Translations under genes and position numbers: made by a program
DNA from: Frigoribacterium sp. JB110
GTDB taxonomy: Bacteria > Actinomycetota > Actinomycetes > Actinomycetales > Microbacteriaceae
Assembly (NCBI RefSeq): GCF_900163665.1
Contig: NZ_FUIA01000018.1
Coordinates: forward strand, 62,001-126,000
Length of the DNA stretch: 64,000 bases
Direction of reading: 5' to 3'
Notes under the pieces: generated by a model
Seen by the model: the letters and a program-made list of their open reading frames with translations, nothing else
Database searches by the model: none
What the model was told of the DNA's origin: nothing
Shown here: piece after piece, positions 8,025-17,028 of the stretch
How positions within the stretch are numbered: position 1 is the stretch's first letter
How the letters are laid out: each line of letters opens with the position of its first letter

Positions 8025-9008
8025 CTACAGCCCCTCGCGGATCCAGCCTGCGGCCTCGACGGCCCAGTAGGTGAGGATCGTGTCAGCCCCCGCGCGGCGG
8101 AACGCCGTGAGCGAATCCATGATCGTCGCCCGCCGGTCCAGCCAGCCGTTGGCCGCAGCCGCCTCGACCATCGAGTACTCGCCGGAGACCTGGTAGGCCC
8201 ACACCGGCACGTCGACGCTCGCGCGCACCTCGGCGAGCACGTCGAGGTAGGGCAGGCCGGGCTTGACCATGACGGCGTCCGCGCCTTCTTCGACGTCGAG
8301 GATCGCCTCGCGCACGCCCTCGCGCGCGTTGGCCGGGTCCATCTGGTACGTCTTGCGGTCGCCGGTCAGCTGCGAGTCGACCGCCTCGCGGAACGGCCCG
8401 TAGAAGGCGCCGGCGTACTTGGCCGAGTAGGCCATGATCATCGTGTCGGTGAAACCCGCCTCGTCCAGCGACTCACGCACGACACGGGTCTGGCCGTCCA
8501 TCATGCCGCTGAGTCCGAGCAGCTGCGAGCCCGCTCTTGCCTGCGCGAGCGCCGTCGATGCGTAGCGCTCCAGCGTCTGGTCGTTGTCGACGGCACCGGA
8601 TGGCGTGAGCACGCCGCAGTGGCCGTGGTCGGTGAACTCATCGAGGCACAGATCGGTCTGCACCACGAGCTCGTCGCCCACCTCCGCGGCGACCGCCCTG
8701 GTCGCCGCGTTGAGAATGCCGTCCGGATCGTCCGCCGCAGAGCCTGTCGCGTCGCGCACGGCGGGAACGCCGAACAGCATCACGCCGCTCACGCCCGCTT
8801 CCGCCGCCTCGTTCACGGCACGGCGCAGCGAATCCATCGTGTGCTGCTGCGCGCCCGGCATGGACGAGATCGGGCTCGGCTCGTCGATGCCCTCGCGCAC
8901 GAACATGGGCAGCACGAGCTGCGACGGCACGAGGTGCGTCTCCCGCATCATCCGGCGCACGGCTGGCGACTGGCGCCCACGACGCGGGCGATGAGTGGGG
9001 AAGCTCAC
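8025..9008 (-). CDS. hemB: delta-aminolevulinic acid dehydratase (porphobilinogen synthase)
   Basis: A 327-residue enzyme joining two aminolevulinate molecules into porphobilinogen. The two active-site lysines lie in [16 protein letters not shown] and [11 protein letters not shown]. The metal segment reads [14 protein letters not shown]: two of the three cysteines of the zinc-type enzyme are kept and the middle one is Asp, so it is a mixed type. The conserved SDMMDG turn reads SGMMDG here. It is the last gene of hemQ-hemC-hemD-hemB, overlapping hemD by 4 nt. The next gene is convergent (mtnK); hemL does not follow. Confidence 0.95.
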   Translation of the reverse strand: MSFPTHRPRRGRQSPAVRRMMRETHLVPSQLVLPMFVREGIDEPSPISSMPGAQQHTMDSLRRAVNEAAEAGVSGVMLFGVPAVRDATGSAADDPDGILNAATRAVAAEVGDELVVQTDLCLDEFTDHGHCGVLTPSGAVDNDQTLERYASTALAQARAGSQLLGLSGMMDGQTRVVRESLDEAGFTDTMIMAYSAKYAGAFYGPFREAVDSQLTGDRKTYQMDPANAREGVREAILDVEEGADAVMVKPGLPYLDVLAEVRASVDVPVWAYQVSGEYSMVEAAAANGWLDRRATIMDSLTAFRRAGADTILTYWAVEAAGWIREGL

Positions 9009-9886
9009 CGCGCTCCCCCTGCCTTCCCGAGGGGCGAGACCGGCACCGACTGAGTGTCCTGCACCGTGACCTCCTCGGTCGGCGGAACCGCGAGGGCTTC
9101 CGCGGACGGCACTGGCAGCTCGATGCCGCTGAGCGTCTCGATCAGAGAATCGATCGTCTGCGTCGGGGCGACGACTCGGATCGGAAGACTCACGCGCTCG
9201 GCATCGCGCGCTGTGCGCGGACCGATCGCCGCGAGCAGCGTGGTGTCGGCGATGTCGGGGAACTGCTCGCGCACCTGCTCGGCGACGGATCCGCTGGTGA
9301 CGAGGATGGCGTTGATGCGCCCGCTCGTGACATCCCTGACGACCTTGTCGATCGCGGGGACGCCGACAGTGCGGTAGGCGATGACGCTGCGCACGTCGTG
9401 CCCCGCCTTCTTCAGCGACGTCGAGAGCACCGGCTTGGCGATCTCGCTGCGCAGCGAGAGAATCCTGCGCGGCGACGGCTCGACGTCGTTCAGCTGACGC
9501 GCCATGCCTGCGGCGGAGTTGTCACGATCGGGAACGAGATCGACCGGGTAGCCGACGGCCTTGAGCGCCGCCGCTGTCGTCTCGCCGACCGCAGCCACCT
9601 TCGTCGAGGGCGGGATGGTCGCCTGGTACGAGTACAGCACGTCGACCGTCGTCGCGCTCGTGACGGTGAGCCAGTCGAACTGGCCTGCGGCGAGATCGCG
9701 GAGCGACTGTTCGAGCGTGTCTGTGTCGTCTGTGGAGGCGAAGTTGATCAGCGGCGCAACCACGGGCACTGCGCCTTTGCTGCGCAGCGTCGCTGCGACG
9801 CTGTCGCCCCACGGGCCGCCTCTGGGGACCAGCACACGCCAGCCGGTGAGCGGTTTCGAGGGCTTGGAGGGATTCTTGTTGCTCAT
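9005..9886 (-). CDS. hemD: uroporphyrinogen-III synthase
   Basis: A 293-residue HemD-fold protein that cyclises hydroxymethylbilane with inversion of ring D. The family has little sequence conservation; assignment rests on the opening [17 protein letters not shown], the mid-protein [13 protein letters not shown] and [11 protein letters not shown], the late [11 protein letters not shown] and [12 protein letters not shown], and its place between hemC and hemB. A proline-rich C-terminal tail of about 40 residues looks unstructured. Stop and hemB start overlap as ATGA, so translation is coupled. Confidence 0.9.
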   Translation of the reverse strand: MSNKNPSKPSKPLTGWRVLVPRGGPWGDSVAATLRSKGAVPVVAPLINFASTDDTDTLEQSLRDLAAGQFDWLTVTSATTVDVLYSYQATIPPSTKVAAVGETTAAALKAVGYPVDLVPDRDNSAAGMARQLNDVEPSPRRILSLRSEIAKPVLSTSLKKAGHDVRSVIAYRTVGVPAIDKVVRDVTSGRINAILVTSGSVAEQVREQFPDIADTTLLAAIGPRTARDAERVSLPIRVVAPTQTIDSLIETLSGIELPVPSAEALAVPPTEEVTVQDTQSVPVSPLGKAGGAR

Positions 9887-9891
9887 GTGAT

Positions 9892-10887
9892 TCAGGAAGG
9901 GTTGTCGGCTACCAGGCCGGCCGCCCCTTCAACGAGCAGCCGACGTGCGACATCGCTTCCGATGTCGCGTGCGCGCTCGGACGCGCCGGCGGTAGCTGCG
10001 TCGCTGCCTGAGACCCGACTATACCCTTCACCTGAAAAAACGCCAGGCGAGAGCGTCCAGGCTTCATCGAGGGTGACGTCGCCGTCGGCGTGCGGCGCGT
10101 ACACGTCGGCGCGCACGCGCACCTCGTCTCCCGCGACGAACGCGTGGATGCCGACCGGTGCGTGGCAGCCCGCCTCGATCCCGCCGAGCGCGTGACGCTC
10201 GACGGCCTGACCGAACGCGGTGACCGGGTCGGTGAGCGGCTCGACCGCGTCACGGAGCGCCTCTTCCGCATCGTCACGGATCTCCACTGCGAGCACGCCC
10301 TGACCTGCGGCCGTCGGCCACGCGACGAGGTCCCGCGCCGCGACGTGCAGATCGATCTCCGCGCCGAGCCGACCGAGCCCCGCCGCGGCGAGCACGATCG
10401 CGTCGAGCTCGCCGTCGCGCACGCGCGCCATGCGCGATTCGACGTTGCCGCGCAGGTCGCGGACCTCGACGCCGGTGTTGGCCCTGCGCACCTGCGCCAT
10501 CCTTCGCGGCGATCCGGTGCCGACGGTGCTGCCATGGGGCAGTTCCTCGAGAGGGGTGCCGTCACGCGTGATGATCACGTCGCGGGGGTCGACGCGCTTC
10601 GGTGTCGCGGCTATGACCAGACCAGGCGGCTGTGCCGTCGGGAGATCCTTCAGCGAGTGCACGAGCAGATCGCAGCGATCGGCGAGCAGCGCCTCTCGCA
10701 GGCGAGTCGCGAACACTCCCGTGCCGCCCATGCTCGCCAGCGACGCGCGATTCGTGTCGCCCTCGCTGGTGATCGGCACGAGTTCGACAGGCCTCCCCGA
10801 CGTGCGCTCCAGCTCCCTCGCCACGATGCCCGACTGCGCCATCGCGAGGTTGCTGCGGCGAGTGCCGAGTCGGATGGCGTCTGTCAC
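9892..10887 (-). CDS. hemC: hydroxymethylbilane synthase (porphobilinogen deaminase)
   Basis: A 331-residue enzyme that builds the linear tetrapyrrole on a dipyrromethane cofactor. It opens with IRLGTRRSNLAMAQSG and has the Arg-rich catalytic stretch GTGSPRRMAQVRR; the cofactor-binding cysteine lies in IEAGCHAPVG. I chose the GTG at 10887 because it overlaps the hemQ stop as GTGA and begins exactly at the conserved N-terminus; the reading frame stays open far upstream but that part matches hemQ antisense. Five bases separate it from hemD. Confidence 0.95.
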   Translation of the reverse strand: MTDAIRLGTRRSNLAMAQSGIVARELERTSGRPVELVPITSEGDTNRASLASMGGTGVFATRLREALLADRCDLLVHSLKDLPTAQPPGLVIAATPKRVDPRDVIITRDGTPLEELPHGSTVGTGSPRRMAQVRRANTGVEVRDLRGNVESRMARVRDGELDAIVLAAAGLGRLGAEIDLHVAARDLVAWPTAAGQGVLAVEIRDDAEEALRDAVEPLTDPVTAFGQAVERHALGGIEAGCHAPVGIHAFVAGDEVRVRADVYAPHADGDVTLDEAWTLSPGVFSGEGYSRVSGSDAATAGASERARDIGSDVARRLLVEGAAGLVADNPS

Positions 10888-11573
10888 TGCAGGGTCTCCG
10901 GGATCTCTGCGATCGGAATCCGCCGCCCCGTGTAGAACGGCGTCTCCTCCCTCACATGCCGGCGGGCGTCGGTGTAGCGCAGGTCGCGCATCATGTCGAC
11001 CAGGTCGGTGAGCTCGTCGGCCTCCATCGGCAGCATCCACTCGTAGTCGCCGAGCGCGAAGGCCGCCATCGTGTTGGCCGTGACGCCCTTGAAGGCCGCA
11101 CCCTTGCGCCCGTGGTCCGCGAGCATCGCGCGACGCTCGTCGTCCGGCAGCAGGTACCACTCGTGGCTGCGCACGAACGGATAGACGGTCAGCCACCCCT
11201 TCGGCGCGATGCCGCGCAGATAGCCTGGCACGTGGGACTTGTTGAACTCAGCGTCGCGGTGCACCGACATCGCGTTCCAGGTCGGCAGCAGCGGGCGCAG
11301 CAGCTCGGTTCGGCGCAGGCGGCGCACGGCGCGCTGCAGGTCTTCGGCGACGGGGCCGTGCAGCCAGACCATCAGGTCGGCGTCGGCGCGCAGACCAGAC
11401 ACGTCGTAGAAGCCGCGCACTGTGACGCCCCGCTCTGCGAGGAACGTGACGATGTTCTCCAGCTCGGTCTCGTCGGTCTCCCGAACGGGCTGATCGGGGT
11501 TGCGACGCCACACGACGAACAGGCTGAAGTTGTCGCTGCTCGTCGCAGGGGATTCAGGAGAAGTCTCGGCCAT
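10884..11573 (-). CDS. hemQ: coproheme decarboxylase (chlorite-dismutase-like)
   Basis: A 229-residue HemQ/ChdC that turns coproheme III into heme b, the last step of the coproporphyrin-dependent pathway of Gram-positive bacteria. The catalytic Tyr131 lies in TVYPFVRSHEWYLLP and the axial heme ligand His154 in LADHGRKG. I chose the ATG at 11573, the start nearest to the conserved NFSLFVVWR strand. No ribosome site is visible; GACAAT lies 6 nt before the ATG and could be a -10 box of a leaderless transcript. First gene of hemQ-C-D-B. Confidence 0.93.
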   Translation of the reverse strand: MAETSPESPATSSDNFSLFVVWRRNPDQPVRETDETELENIVTFLAERGVTVRGFYDVSGLRADADLMVWLHGPVAEDLQRAVRRLRRTELLRPLLPTWNAMSVHRDAEFNKSHVPGYLRGIAPKGWLTVYPFVRSHEWYLLPDDERRAMLADHGRKGAAFKGVTANTMAAFALGDYEWMLPMEADELTDLVDMMRDLRYTDARRHVREETPFYTGRRIPIAEIPETLQ

Positions 11574-11609
11574 GGGTTCATTGTCCCACCGACGCCCGCT
11601 CAGGCGAAA

Positions 11610-11644
11610 AGATCCGGATGGGCCGCAGCGGCCCATCCGGATCT
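11610..11644 (-). terminator. intrinsic terminator between the YtxH/holin/DUF3618 operon and hemQ
   Basis: Perfect 15-bp stem (11610-11624 with 11630-11644), 5-nt loop, followed on the minus strand by TTTT. It ends the small membrane-protein operon 36 nt before the hemQ start, so hemQ must have its own promoter overlapping or just after the hairpin. Confidence 0.75.
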
Positions 11645-11675
11645 CGTCGTCATCACCCGCGCTCAGGCACGTCGA

Positions 11676-11942
11676 TCATCTCTTGGCGATGAGCTTCGCC
11701 ACGCCCCACACCGCCGTGCCGATGCCCACAGCGACGCCTGCGGCGACGATCGCTGCGGCGACGGGCTCACGGCGGGCGAACCTGCGCGCCTCGTCGGCTC
11801 TGCGACCCGTGGCCTCGGCCGCGCGGGCCGGGAAGTTCGCCTTGCTCTCGATTGCGGCGAGCGCGGCCTTCAGCTCGACGCGCGCCCGCTCGACGGGGTC
11901 GGTGATGCCGCTCGGAACGACCGTCTTCGACTCAGAACTCAT
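11676..11942 (-). CDS. DUF3618-type small membrane-anchored protein
   Basis: An 88-residue protein: an Arg/Ala-rich, amphipathic N-terminal region (TDPVERARVELKAALAAIES), a basic REP-type turn (RRFARREP) and one C-terminal membrane helix (VAAAIVAAGVAVGIGTAVWGV). This is the layout of DUF3618 proteins of actinobacteria, which are usually encoded beside holin-like proteins. The start overlaps the end of the upstream gene by 11 nt. The function is unknown; a role in envelope stress or lipid interaction is only a guess. Confidence 0.7.
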   Translation of the reverse strand: MSSESKTVVPSGITDPVERARVELKAALAAIESKANFPARAAEATGRRADEARRFARREPVAAAIVAAGVAVGIGTAVWGVAKLIAKR

Positions 11943-12357
11943 CCGCGAACTCCTTCACGATGCCGGCGTCGGTCTTCGCCGCCTGACCGGGGCTCTCCAG
12001 TTTCTGGATCTTCCTGATGTGCCCGATCCACGCCCACAGGCCGCAGATCGCAATGAAGACCACCCCGATGCCGAGCACGATGAGCGCTGCGGCCCACAGC
12101 GGCAGCCAGAGGTCCAGCAGGATGATCAGGAACGTGAGGAACGCCGGGATCGTCCAGAAGAGGAAGAACAGCGCGGCGATGGCCAGGATGGCCGTCCAGC
12201 TGCCGTGCTTGATCAGCTTGCCGAGGTAGACCTTCAGTGAGTTCCACTCGGCGACCAGCAGGTTCTTGACCAGGCCGGGCACGTCACCGATGAGGGTGAA
12301 GAGCCCGTCATCGTTGCGATCGCGGACCGGCGAACCCTTCTTCTTCTCGCGGGCCAT
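11932..12357 (-). CDS. holin-like (Phage_holin_3_6 type) membrane protein
   Basis: A 141-residue protein with a basic N-terminus and two long hydrophobic segments (about residues 53-80 and 84-113). An amphipathic stretch before them (LVKNLLVAEWNSLKVYLGKL) is typical of the so-called phage-holin family proteins common on actinobacterial chromosomes. Despite the family name nothing phage-like is nearby. It shares a base with the YtxH gene and overlaps the DUF3618 gene, so the three are clearly one unit. Confidence 0.7.
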   Translation of the reverse strand: MAREKKKGSPVRDRNDDGLFTLIGDVPGLVKNLLVAEWNSLKVYLGKLIKHGSWTAILAIAALFFLFWTIPAFLTFLIILLDLWLPLWAAALIVLGIGVVFIAICGLWAWIGHIRKIQKLESPGQAAKTDAGIVKEFADEF

Positions 12358-12677
12358 CAGTCCGTCGCGGCTTTCTTGATATCGCTGGCGGACTCCTTGG
12401 TCTTCTCAATCGTGGCGTCGAGCTTCTCACCCGGCGTCGATCCTTGATTCGCCGCGGTCTTGGCAACCTTCGCGACGGCATCCCACGCAACGCGCGGAAG
12501 CTTCATGGCGCTGGACGCCGCGAAGTCCTTGGCCTTGCCCACCTGCTCCTGAACAGGGTCGAGGTTCCACACCTTCTGTGCGCCGGTCTTGATCTGTTCG
12601 TAGCGCTGACGCCCAGCACGTGTGCCCAGCACGTACCCCACGCCGAGGCCGATCACGAGTCCCACTTTCCCCCGCAT
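12357..12677 (-). CDS. YtxH-like protein
   Basis: A 106-residue protein opening with a glycine-rich membrane helix (GLVIGLGVGYVLGTRAGRQR) followed by a long Lys/Ala-rich amphipathic tail, as in YtxH/DUF948-type stress proteins. GAGGAG lies 5 nt before the ATG. First gene of the three-gene membrane-protein unit inserted between hemY and hemQ. The biochemical role is unknown; relatives respond to general stress in Bacillus. Confidence 0.75.
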   Translation of the reverse strand: MRGKVGLVIGLGVGYVLGTRAGRQRYEQIKTGAQKVWNLDPVQEQVGKAKDFAASSAMKLPRVAWDAVAKVAKTAANQGSTPGEKLDATIEKTKESASDIKKAATD

Positions 12678-12809
12678 GGGGTCTCCTCACGTCGTCCGGT
12701 CGAGTCTCGTCCCACGATAGCCGCACAGCACTGGCGCCGCATTCCTTCGACGGAATATCTCTTGTGCCGAATGGCGCACACCCGTGGGAATGCGCATCGA
12801 GGATGCGCC

Positions 12810-14390
12810 CTACGAGTCGTCTCCCCGCCACAGCACGGCGTGACGGAGGCGATCTGCCTCTGCCACGGCATCCGGAACGACCTGCGCCAGCCCCGTGCCC
12901 GCGACCCACGCGCCGGCGACGCCGAGGCCGTCCACCGCTATGACGCTGCTGCGAGCAGCCTCGACGGCCGAACGGCGCCCGATCGTGGCGGCAGGCTGCG
13001 ACTGCGCAAAGCGCTCGATCCGGATGTCGACGAGCTGCTCCCGCGCGAGCTCCGCTCCGAGCATGGCCGAAGCCTGCTCCAGTGCGAGCTGCGCCGCCTC
13101 GTCCTCGGAGAGCTCGTCTGTGGCGGGCGCCTCGCCCTGCGCGCCGAACGACACTCGCACCACGTGACGGCTCCCCCCGAGCGCGTCGCCGACCCACGCC
13201 CATTTCGCGGTGACGTGGGTGAGCGCCTTGGCACGGAACGAACCGGGCACCGTGAGCACTCCCGTGCCGCGCGGGGCCGCATCGAGCTGAGGCGCGTCGA
13301 GCACGAGCGTCGCGACCGCGACAGAGGGGCCGTCGTGCGACGGTGCTGGCGCGAGGCCCTCGACGTGCGGAGCGAGCAGCCGCCGCGCCGTGCCCTCGTC
13401 GGTCGCGACGAAGACGGCGTCGTACGCCGGATCATCCGTTTCGTCGTCTCTGTCGTCGGCGCCTTCCGGTGCGTCGAGATCGACCGCATCCGGATCGAGC
13501 GGGGCAGCGTCCGGGTGTTCGCGTGCGACTGCGTTCGTCACCACCCGCCATGCGCCATCGTGTTCGAGCCGTTCGACCTGAGTCGCGGTGCGGAAGGTGA
13601 CGCTGTGGGTGGCGAGGTCGTCGACGAGCGCGTCGATGAGGCGCCCCATGCCGCCAGTGATTCCCTGCACCGCCGAGCCGGGAGCCTTGGCGACCTCGCG
13701 CCGCTCGCGCTGAAGCCGGTCGACAGCGCTGAACAGCCTGCCCATCTTCGTGATGGCAGCGCCGAGACCGGGAGCGGCGACTTCCGGATCGATGTCGTCG
13801 GGGTCCGCGGAGTACACCCCACTGGTAACGGGGGCGACCAGTCGGTCGGCGATCGCGCCGCCGAGGCGCGATCGCACCAGTTTTCCGAGGCTGGCGGCAT
13901 GGCCGATCGTGAGGACGGGCTTGAACGTGTCAACGAGGTATGCGCGCCACGCGCCGCCCCAGCCGATGATGCGCCGCACGTCTGCGGTGAAGGGCGTGGC
14001 GGGGATGCCCAGAATGCCGCCCTTCGGGAGCGGCGCCGTCCTGCCGCCGGGGAGCCCAGCCAGCCACGCGCCGCCGGCGCCCGTACCGGGTTCGACGACG
14101 TCGCCGCCCAAGCCGAGCTCGTCGATGAGCGCACGCACGTGCCCGCCGCGGGTGGCGAAGCTCTCGGCGCCGAGGTCGAGGCGGACTCCTGCGACCTCAG
14201 CGGTGCGCACGGCGCCGCCTGGGGTGTCCGCTGCCTCGTACACGTCGACCGCGAAGCCGACGCCGGCGAGCTCCCTGGCAGCGACGAGACCGGCCGCGCC
14301 GGCACCGATCACGGCGACGCGGATGCCGGCCGCGCGCCGACGCAGCTCTGCGAGGTCGGTTTCGCCGGCGGGTGCCGTGCGCTCCGCCAT
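12810..14390 (-). CDS. hemY: coproporphyrinogen III oxidase, FAD-dependent (HemY/CgoX)
   Basis: A 526-residue FAD enzyme oxidising coproporphyrinogen III to coproporphyrin III. The N-terminus has the Rossmann loop IGAGAAGLVAARELAG and YEAADTPGG; the middle has PVTSGVYSADPDDIDPE; the C-terminal FAD segment is VDGLGVAGAWVAGTGLAQVV. A loop of about 30 acidic residues (DPDAVDLDAPEGADDRDDE) is inserted in the substrate domain and looks species-specific. The ATG shares a base with the hemE stop (TGATG). The open frame continues upstream inside hemE, but the conserved N-terminus fixes this start. Confidence 0.93.
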   Translation of the reverse strand: MAERTAPAGETDLAELRRRAAGIRVAVIGAGAAGLVAARELAGVGFAVDVYEAADTPGGAVRTAEVAGVRLDLGAESFATRGGHVRALIDELGLGGDVVEPGTGAGGAWLAGLPGGRTAPLPKGGILGIPATPFTADVRRIIGWGGAWRAYLVDTFKPVLTIGHAASLGKLVRSRLGGAIADRLVAPVTSGVYSADPDDIDPEVAAPGLGAAITKMGRLFSAVDRLQRERREVAKAPGSAVQGITGGMGRLIDALVDDLATHSVTFRTATQVERLEHDGAWRVVTNAVAREHPDAAPLDPDAVDLDAPEGADDRDDETDDPAYDAVFVATDEGTARRLLAPHVEGLAPAPSHDGPSVAVATLVLDAPQLDAAPRGTGVLTVPGSFRAKALTHVTAKWAWVGDALGGSRHVVRVSFGAQGEAPATDELSEDEAAQLALEQASAMLGAELAREQLVDIRIERFAQSQPAATIGRRSAVEAARSSVIAVDGLGVAGAWVAGTGLAQVVPDAVAEADRLRHAVLWRGDDS

Positions 14391-15421
14391 CACTGCGCCT
14401 CGTGCACCAGTTCGACGATGCGGGTCAGCACATCCGGATCCGTCTCCGGCGGAACGCCGTGGCCCAGGTTCACGATGTGCGCCCGTGCGGCTTCGCCGCG
14501 GTTCAGCACGTCGCGCACGTGCGCCTCGAGCATCGGCCAGGGTGCCTGCAGCATCGCCGGGTCGATGTTGCCCTGCAGCGTCACAGCGTCTCCGACGATG
14601 CCTGCCGCCTCGTCGAGCGGCATCCGCCAGTCGGCGCCGACCGCGTCGGCGACGCCGCCGAGGCGCATGTCGTCGAGGAACGGCCCCGTGCCGACGCCGA
14701 AGTGGATCACGGGTACGTCGTGCCCTGCGAGCGCCGCTGTCGAGTGCGGGGCGATGAACTCGCGGTACGCCGCAGGCGAGAGCGACCCGGCCCAGGAGTC
14801 GAACAGCTGCACGACGGATGCGCCCGCCTCGATCTGAGCGCCGAGGAAGGCGTGCGAGACCTGCGCGAGCCATCCGGCCAGCCGGTTCCATGAAGCGGGG
14901 TCGCCTGCCATCATGGCGCGGGCGCGCATGTGCTCCTTCGACGGGCCGCCCTCGACGAGGTAGGCCGCGAGCGTGAACGGTGCGCCGGCGAAGCCGATCA
15001 GCGGCACGTCGCCGAGCTCGTGGGTGACGTGCCGGATGGCCTCCTTGATGGGCCCTGCCGACTGGGCGACGACATCCGGATCGATCGACGTGAGTCGGTC
15101 GACGTCGGCTGCCGTGCGCACGGGGGAGGCGAAGACGGGGCCGCGGCCCGGCTCGATCTCGACCTCGACGCCTGCGAGGCGCAGCGGCACCACGATGTCG
15201 CTGAAGAAGATGCCTGCATCGACGCCGTGGCGGCGCACGGGTTGCAGCGTGATCTCGGCGGCGAGGTCCGGAGTGAGGCACGCGTCGAGCATGCGGGTGC
15301 CGACGCGCAGCTCCCGGTACTCGGGCAGCGATCTTCCCGCCTGCCGCATGAACCACACCGGAGTGCGCTCGGGTCGGTCGCCGTTGAGTGCCCGCAGCAG
15401 CGGCGCGTCAGGAGAAGCCAT
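14390..15421 (-). CDS. hemE: uroporphyrinogen decarboxylase
   Basis: A 343-residue enzyme making coproporphyrinogen III. The N-terminal signature [18 protein letters not shown] carries the substrate-binding arginines, and [17 protein letters not shown] and [11 protein letters not shown] are further landmarks. I chose the ATG at 15421 (MASPDAP); no strong ribosome site is visible and AACAAT lies 6 nt before the ATG, much as at hemQ. It leads the hemE-hemY pair and is divergent from hemA, 108 nt away. Confidence 0.95.
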   Translation of the reverse strand: MASPDAPLLRALNGDRPERTPVWFMRQAGRSLPEYRELRVGTRMLDACLTPDLAAEITLQPVRRHGVDAGIFFSDIVVPLRLAGVEVEIEPGRGPVFASPVRTAADVDRLTSIDPDVVAQSAGPIKEAIRHVTHELGDVPLIGFAGAPFTLAAYLVEGGPSKEHMRARAMMAGDPASWNRLAGWLAQVSHAFLGAQIEAGASVVQLFDSWAGSLSPAAYREFIAPHSTAALAGHDVPVIHFGVGTGPFLDDMRLGGVADAVGADWRMPLDEAAGIVGDAVTLQGNIDPAMLQAPWPMLEAHVRDVLNRGEAARAHIVNLGHGVPPETDPDVLTRIVELVHEAQ

Positions 15422-15491
15422 GCCGTCATTGTTCCAGCCCGTGCCTCGAGAGTGCTGTGTTTCTCGGACCGCCCTCGCTTCTCTGGAATCA

Positions 15492-15529
15492 TTCAGAACT
15501 GCAGTTCGATGGGCTGTAGAATCTCTTCT
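15492..15529 (+). promoter_or_regulatory. hemA promoter with 12-bp palindrome; leaderless start
   Basis: TAGAAT (15517-15522) is a strong -10 box only 7 nt before the GTG of hemA, so transcription should begin at or next to the start codon. A weak TTCAGA (15492-15497) could be the -35. The perfect palindrome GAACTGCAGTTC (15496-15507) covers the spacer and is a candidate operator in the hemA/hemE divergent region. Confidence 0.55.
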
Positions 15530-16828
15530 GTGCTGCTGTGCCTGACTGCGAGTCACAAGACCGCCCCCTTCGATCTGCTCGAGAGGCTGTCTGCACCGGG
15601 CGACCCCATCTCCCCCCGCATCACCGACGCCGACGGCGTCAACGGCGCGATCGTGCTCGCCACCTGCAACCGCTTCGAGGCGTACCTCGACGTCGCAGAC
15701 GGCGACATGAGCGGCGGCATCGACGCGGCACTCGACGCCATCGAGCAGGGCACCGGCGTGAGCGCGGATGCCCTCGCGGATTCCTACGAGGTGCTCTCGG
15801 CAGGCCGCGTCGCCGAGCACCTGTTCTCCGTCGCCTCCGGCCTCGAATCGGTCGTCATCGGCGAGGGTGAGATCGCCGGCCAGGTGCGCCGGGCCCGAGA
15901 TGAGGCGCATGAGGCCGGCGCGACGTCACCGGAGCTGGAGCGGCTGTTCCGGCGCGCCACCGAGACCCAGAAGGGCGTCAAGAACGCCACAGCGATCGGG
16001 CGCGCCGGGCGCTCACTCGTGCGGCTCGCTCTCGAGCTCGCCGACAGCCGCGTGAGCGACTGGACCGCTCAGCGCACCCTGCTCGTCGGCACCGGCGCCT
16101 ATGCCGCAGCAACGGTTGCCGCACTGCGCGATCAGGGCGTCACCGACATCACTGTGCACTCTCCCACCGGCCGCGGCGAACGCTTCGCGCTGAAGTACGA
16201 CATCGACTGGGTCGACGACTCGGGGCTCGCCGCTGCCGCCGCCGATGCCGACCTCGTCGTCACCTGCACCTCGCGCGAGCAGCCGGTGATCACTGCCGAC
16301 CTGCTGCGTCGCGGCGGCCGCACGTCTGGTGGTTTCGTGATCGACCTCGGCCTGCCCCGCAACGTCGATCCGGATGTCGCAGAGATCGATTCGCTGACAC
16401 TGCTCGACCTCGAGACGATCCGACTGCACGCCCCGCTCGAGGAGCTGCAGGCGCACGACGACGCCCGCCGCATGGTGCGCGACGCCGCCACGAAGTTCGG
16501 CGTCGTCGGGCGCGAGCAGAGCGCGTCGCCGGCGATCGTGGCGCTGCGAAAGCACGTCTTCTCGCTGATGGAATCGGAGATCGCACGCGGGAAGGGCCGC
16601 GGCGACACCGAACGCACCGAGCAGGCCCTGCGCCACATGGTCGGCGTGCTGCTGCACGAGCCGACCTCGCGCGCCAGGGACTTGGCGGCATCCGGGAGGG
16701 CCGACGAGGTCTTCGACGCACTTGAGACACTGTTCGGCATCGACGCCCGCCCGGCCGCTGAGGCCGACCGCCCGGCGGAGGTCGACGGCCCCGCGCAGTG
16801 CCCGTTCGGGCACACGGCTTCGGCCTGA
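15530..16828 (+). CDS. hemA: glutamyl-tRNA reductase
   Basis: A 432-residue NADPH-dependent reductase that makes glutamate-1-semialdehyde, the first committed step of heme synthesis. The catalytic Cys46 lies in [23 protein letters not shown] is the conserved helix and [16 protein letters not shown] the NADPH site. The start is GTG at 15530, 7 nt after a -10 box, giving a leaderless transcript. The last 25 residues (ending [10 protein letters not shown]) hold a CPFGH sequence that resembles a heme regulatory motif, so heme feedback is possible but untested. Confidence 0.93.
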   Translation: MLLCLTASHKTAPFDLLERLSAPGDPISPRITDADGVNGAIVLATCNRFEAYLDVADGDMSGGIDAALDAIEQGTGVSADALADSYEVLSAGRVAEHLFSVASGLESVVIGEGEIAGQVRRARDEAHEAGATSPELERLFRRATETQKGVKNATAIGRAGRSLVRLALELADSRVSDWTAQRTLLVGTGAYAAATVAALRDQGVTDITVHSPTGRGERFALKYDIDWVDDSGLAAAAADADLVVTCTSREQPVITADLLRRGGRTSGGFVIDLGLPRNVDPDVAEIDSLTLLDLETIRLHAPLEELQAHDDARRMVRDAATKFGVVGREQSASPAIVALRKHVFSLMESEIARGKGRGDTERTEQALRHMVGVLLHEPTSRARDLAASGRADEVFDALETLFGIDARPAAEADRPAEVDGPAQCPFGHTASA

Positions 16829-16832
16829 GGCG

Positions 16833-16900
16833 GACCAGCTGGTCACCGACAATCCCTCGCCCTGCTGGTGGTGATGCTGCTCGAACAGCAGGCCCGTTAG
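16833..16900 (+). pseudogene. decayed fragment 1 of a HhH-GPD glycosylase gene
   Basis: This stretch aligns with codons for ADALLTDNPLALLVGMLLDQQ of the intact gene at 19042, with one base lost in the run of Cs and scattered substitutions. It ends in TAG right after the codons for QQ. The following bases, TAGCCACGGG, resemble TAGCCATGGG after the second fragment at 17958, so both relics end at the same kind of junction. It starts a few bases after the hemA stop. Confidence 0.65.
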
Positions 16901-16991
16901 CCACGGGTACACCTCGACGCCTGTCTCGCGCCAGGCCTACGTAGGTCGTAGTCGTCACTCTCCGTCGCGAAGGCACTGCGACCGGCTGGCG

Positions 16992-17010
16992 TGCTCGACC
17001 AGCAGGTCGC
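16992..17010 (+). repeat. 19-bp exact direct repeat, left copy
   Basis: TGCTCGACCAGCAGGTCGC is identical to bases 19121-19139 inside the intact HhH-GPD gene. The two copies bracket about 2.1 kb holding the DUF2971, SnoaL-like and HepT/MntA genes. The flanks do not match, so this is a short core-like repeat and not a long duplication. Confidence 0.7.
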
Positions 17011-17028
17011 TGCCATTCGGCGGTGAGC

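Noticed and set aside
11932..12357. Prophage remnant suggested by a holin-like protein
   Set aside because: No phage structural, lysis or integrase gene is near; this family is common on actinobacterial chromosomes with YtxH and DUF3618 partners.
12738..12794. CGCATTCC / GGAATGCG inverted repeat after hemY
   Set aside because: 8-bp arms and a 41-nt loop are too weak to call a terminator.
12810..15356. One 848-codon open frame covering hemY and continuing through hemE
   Set aside because: Only the part after MAERTAP shows the FAD-oxidase fold; the upstream part is hemE DNA read in another frame. High GC keeps such frames open.
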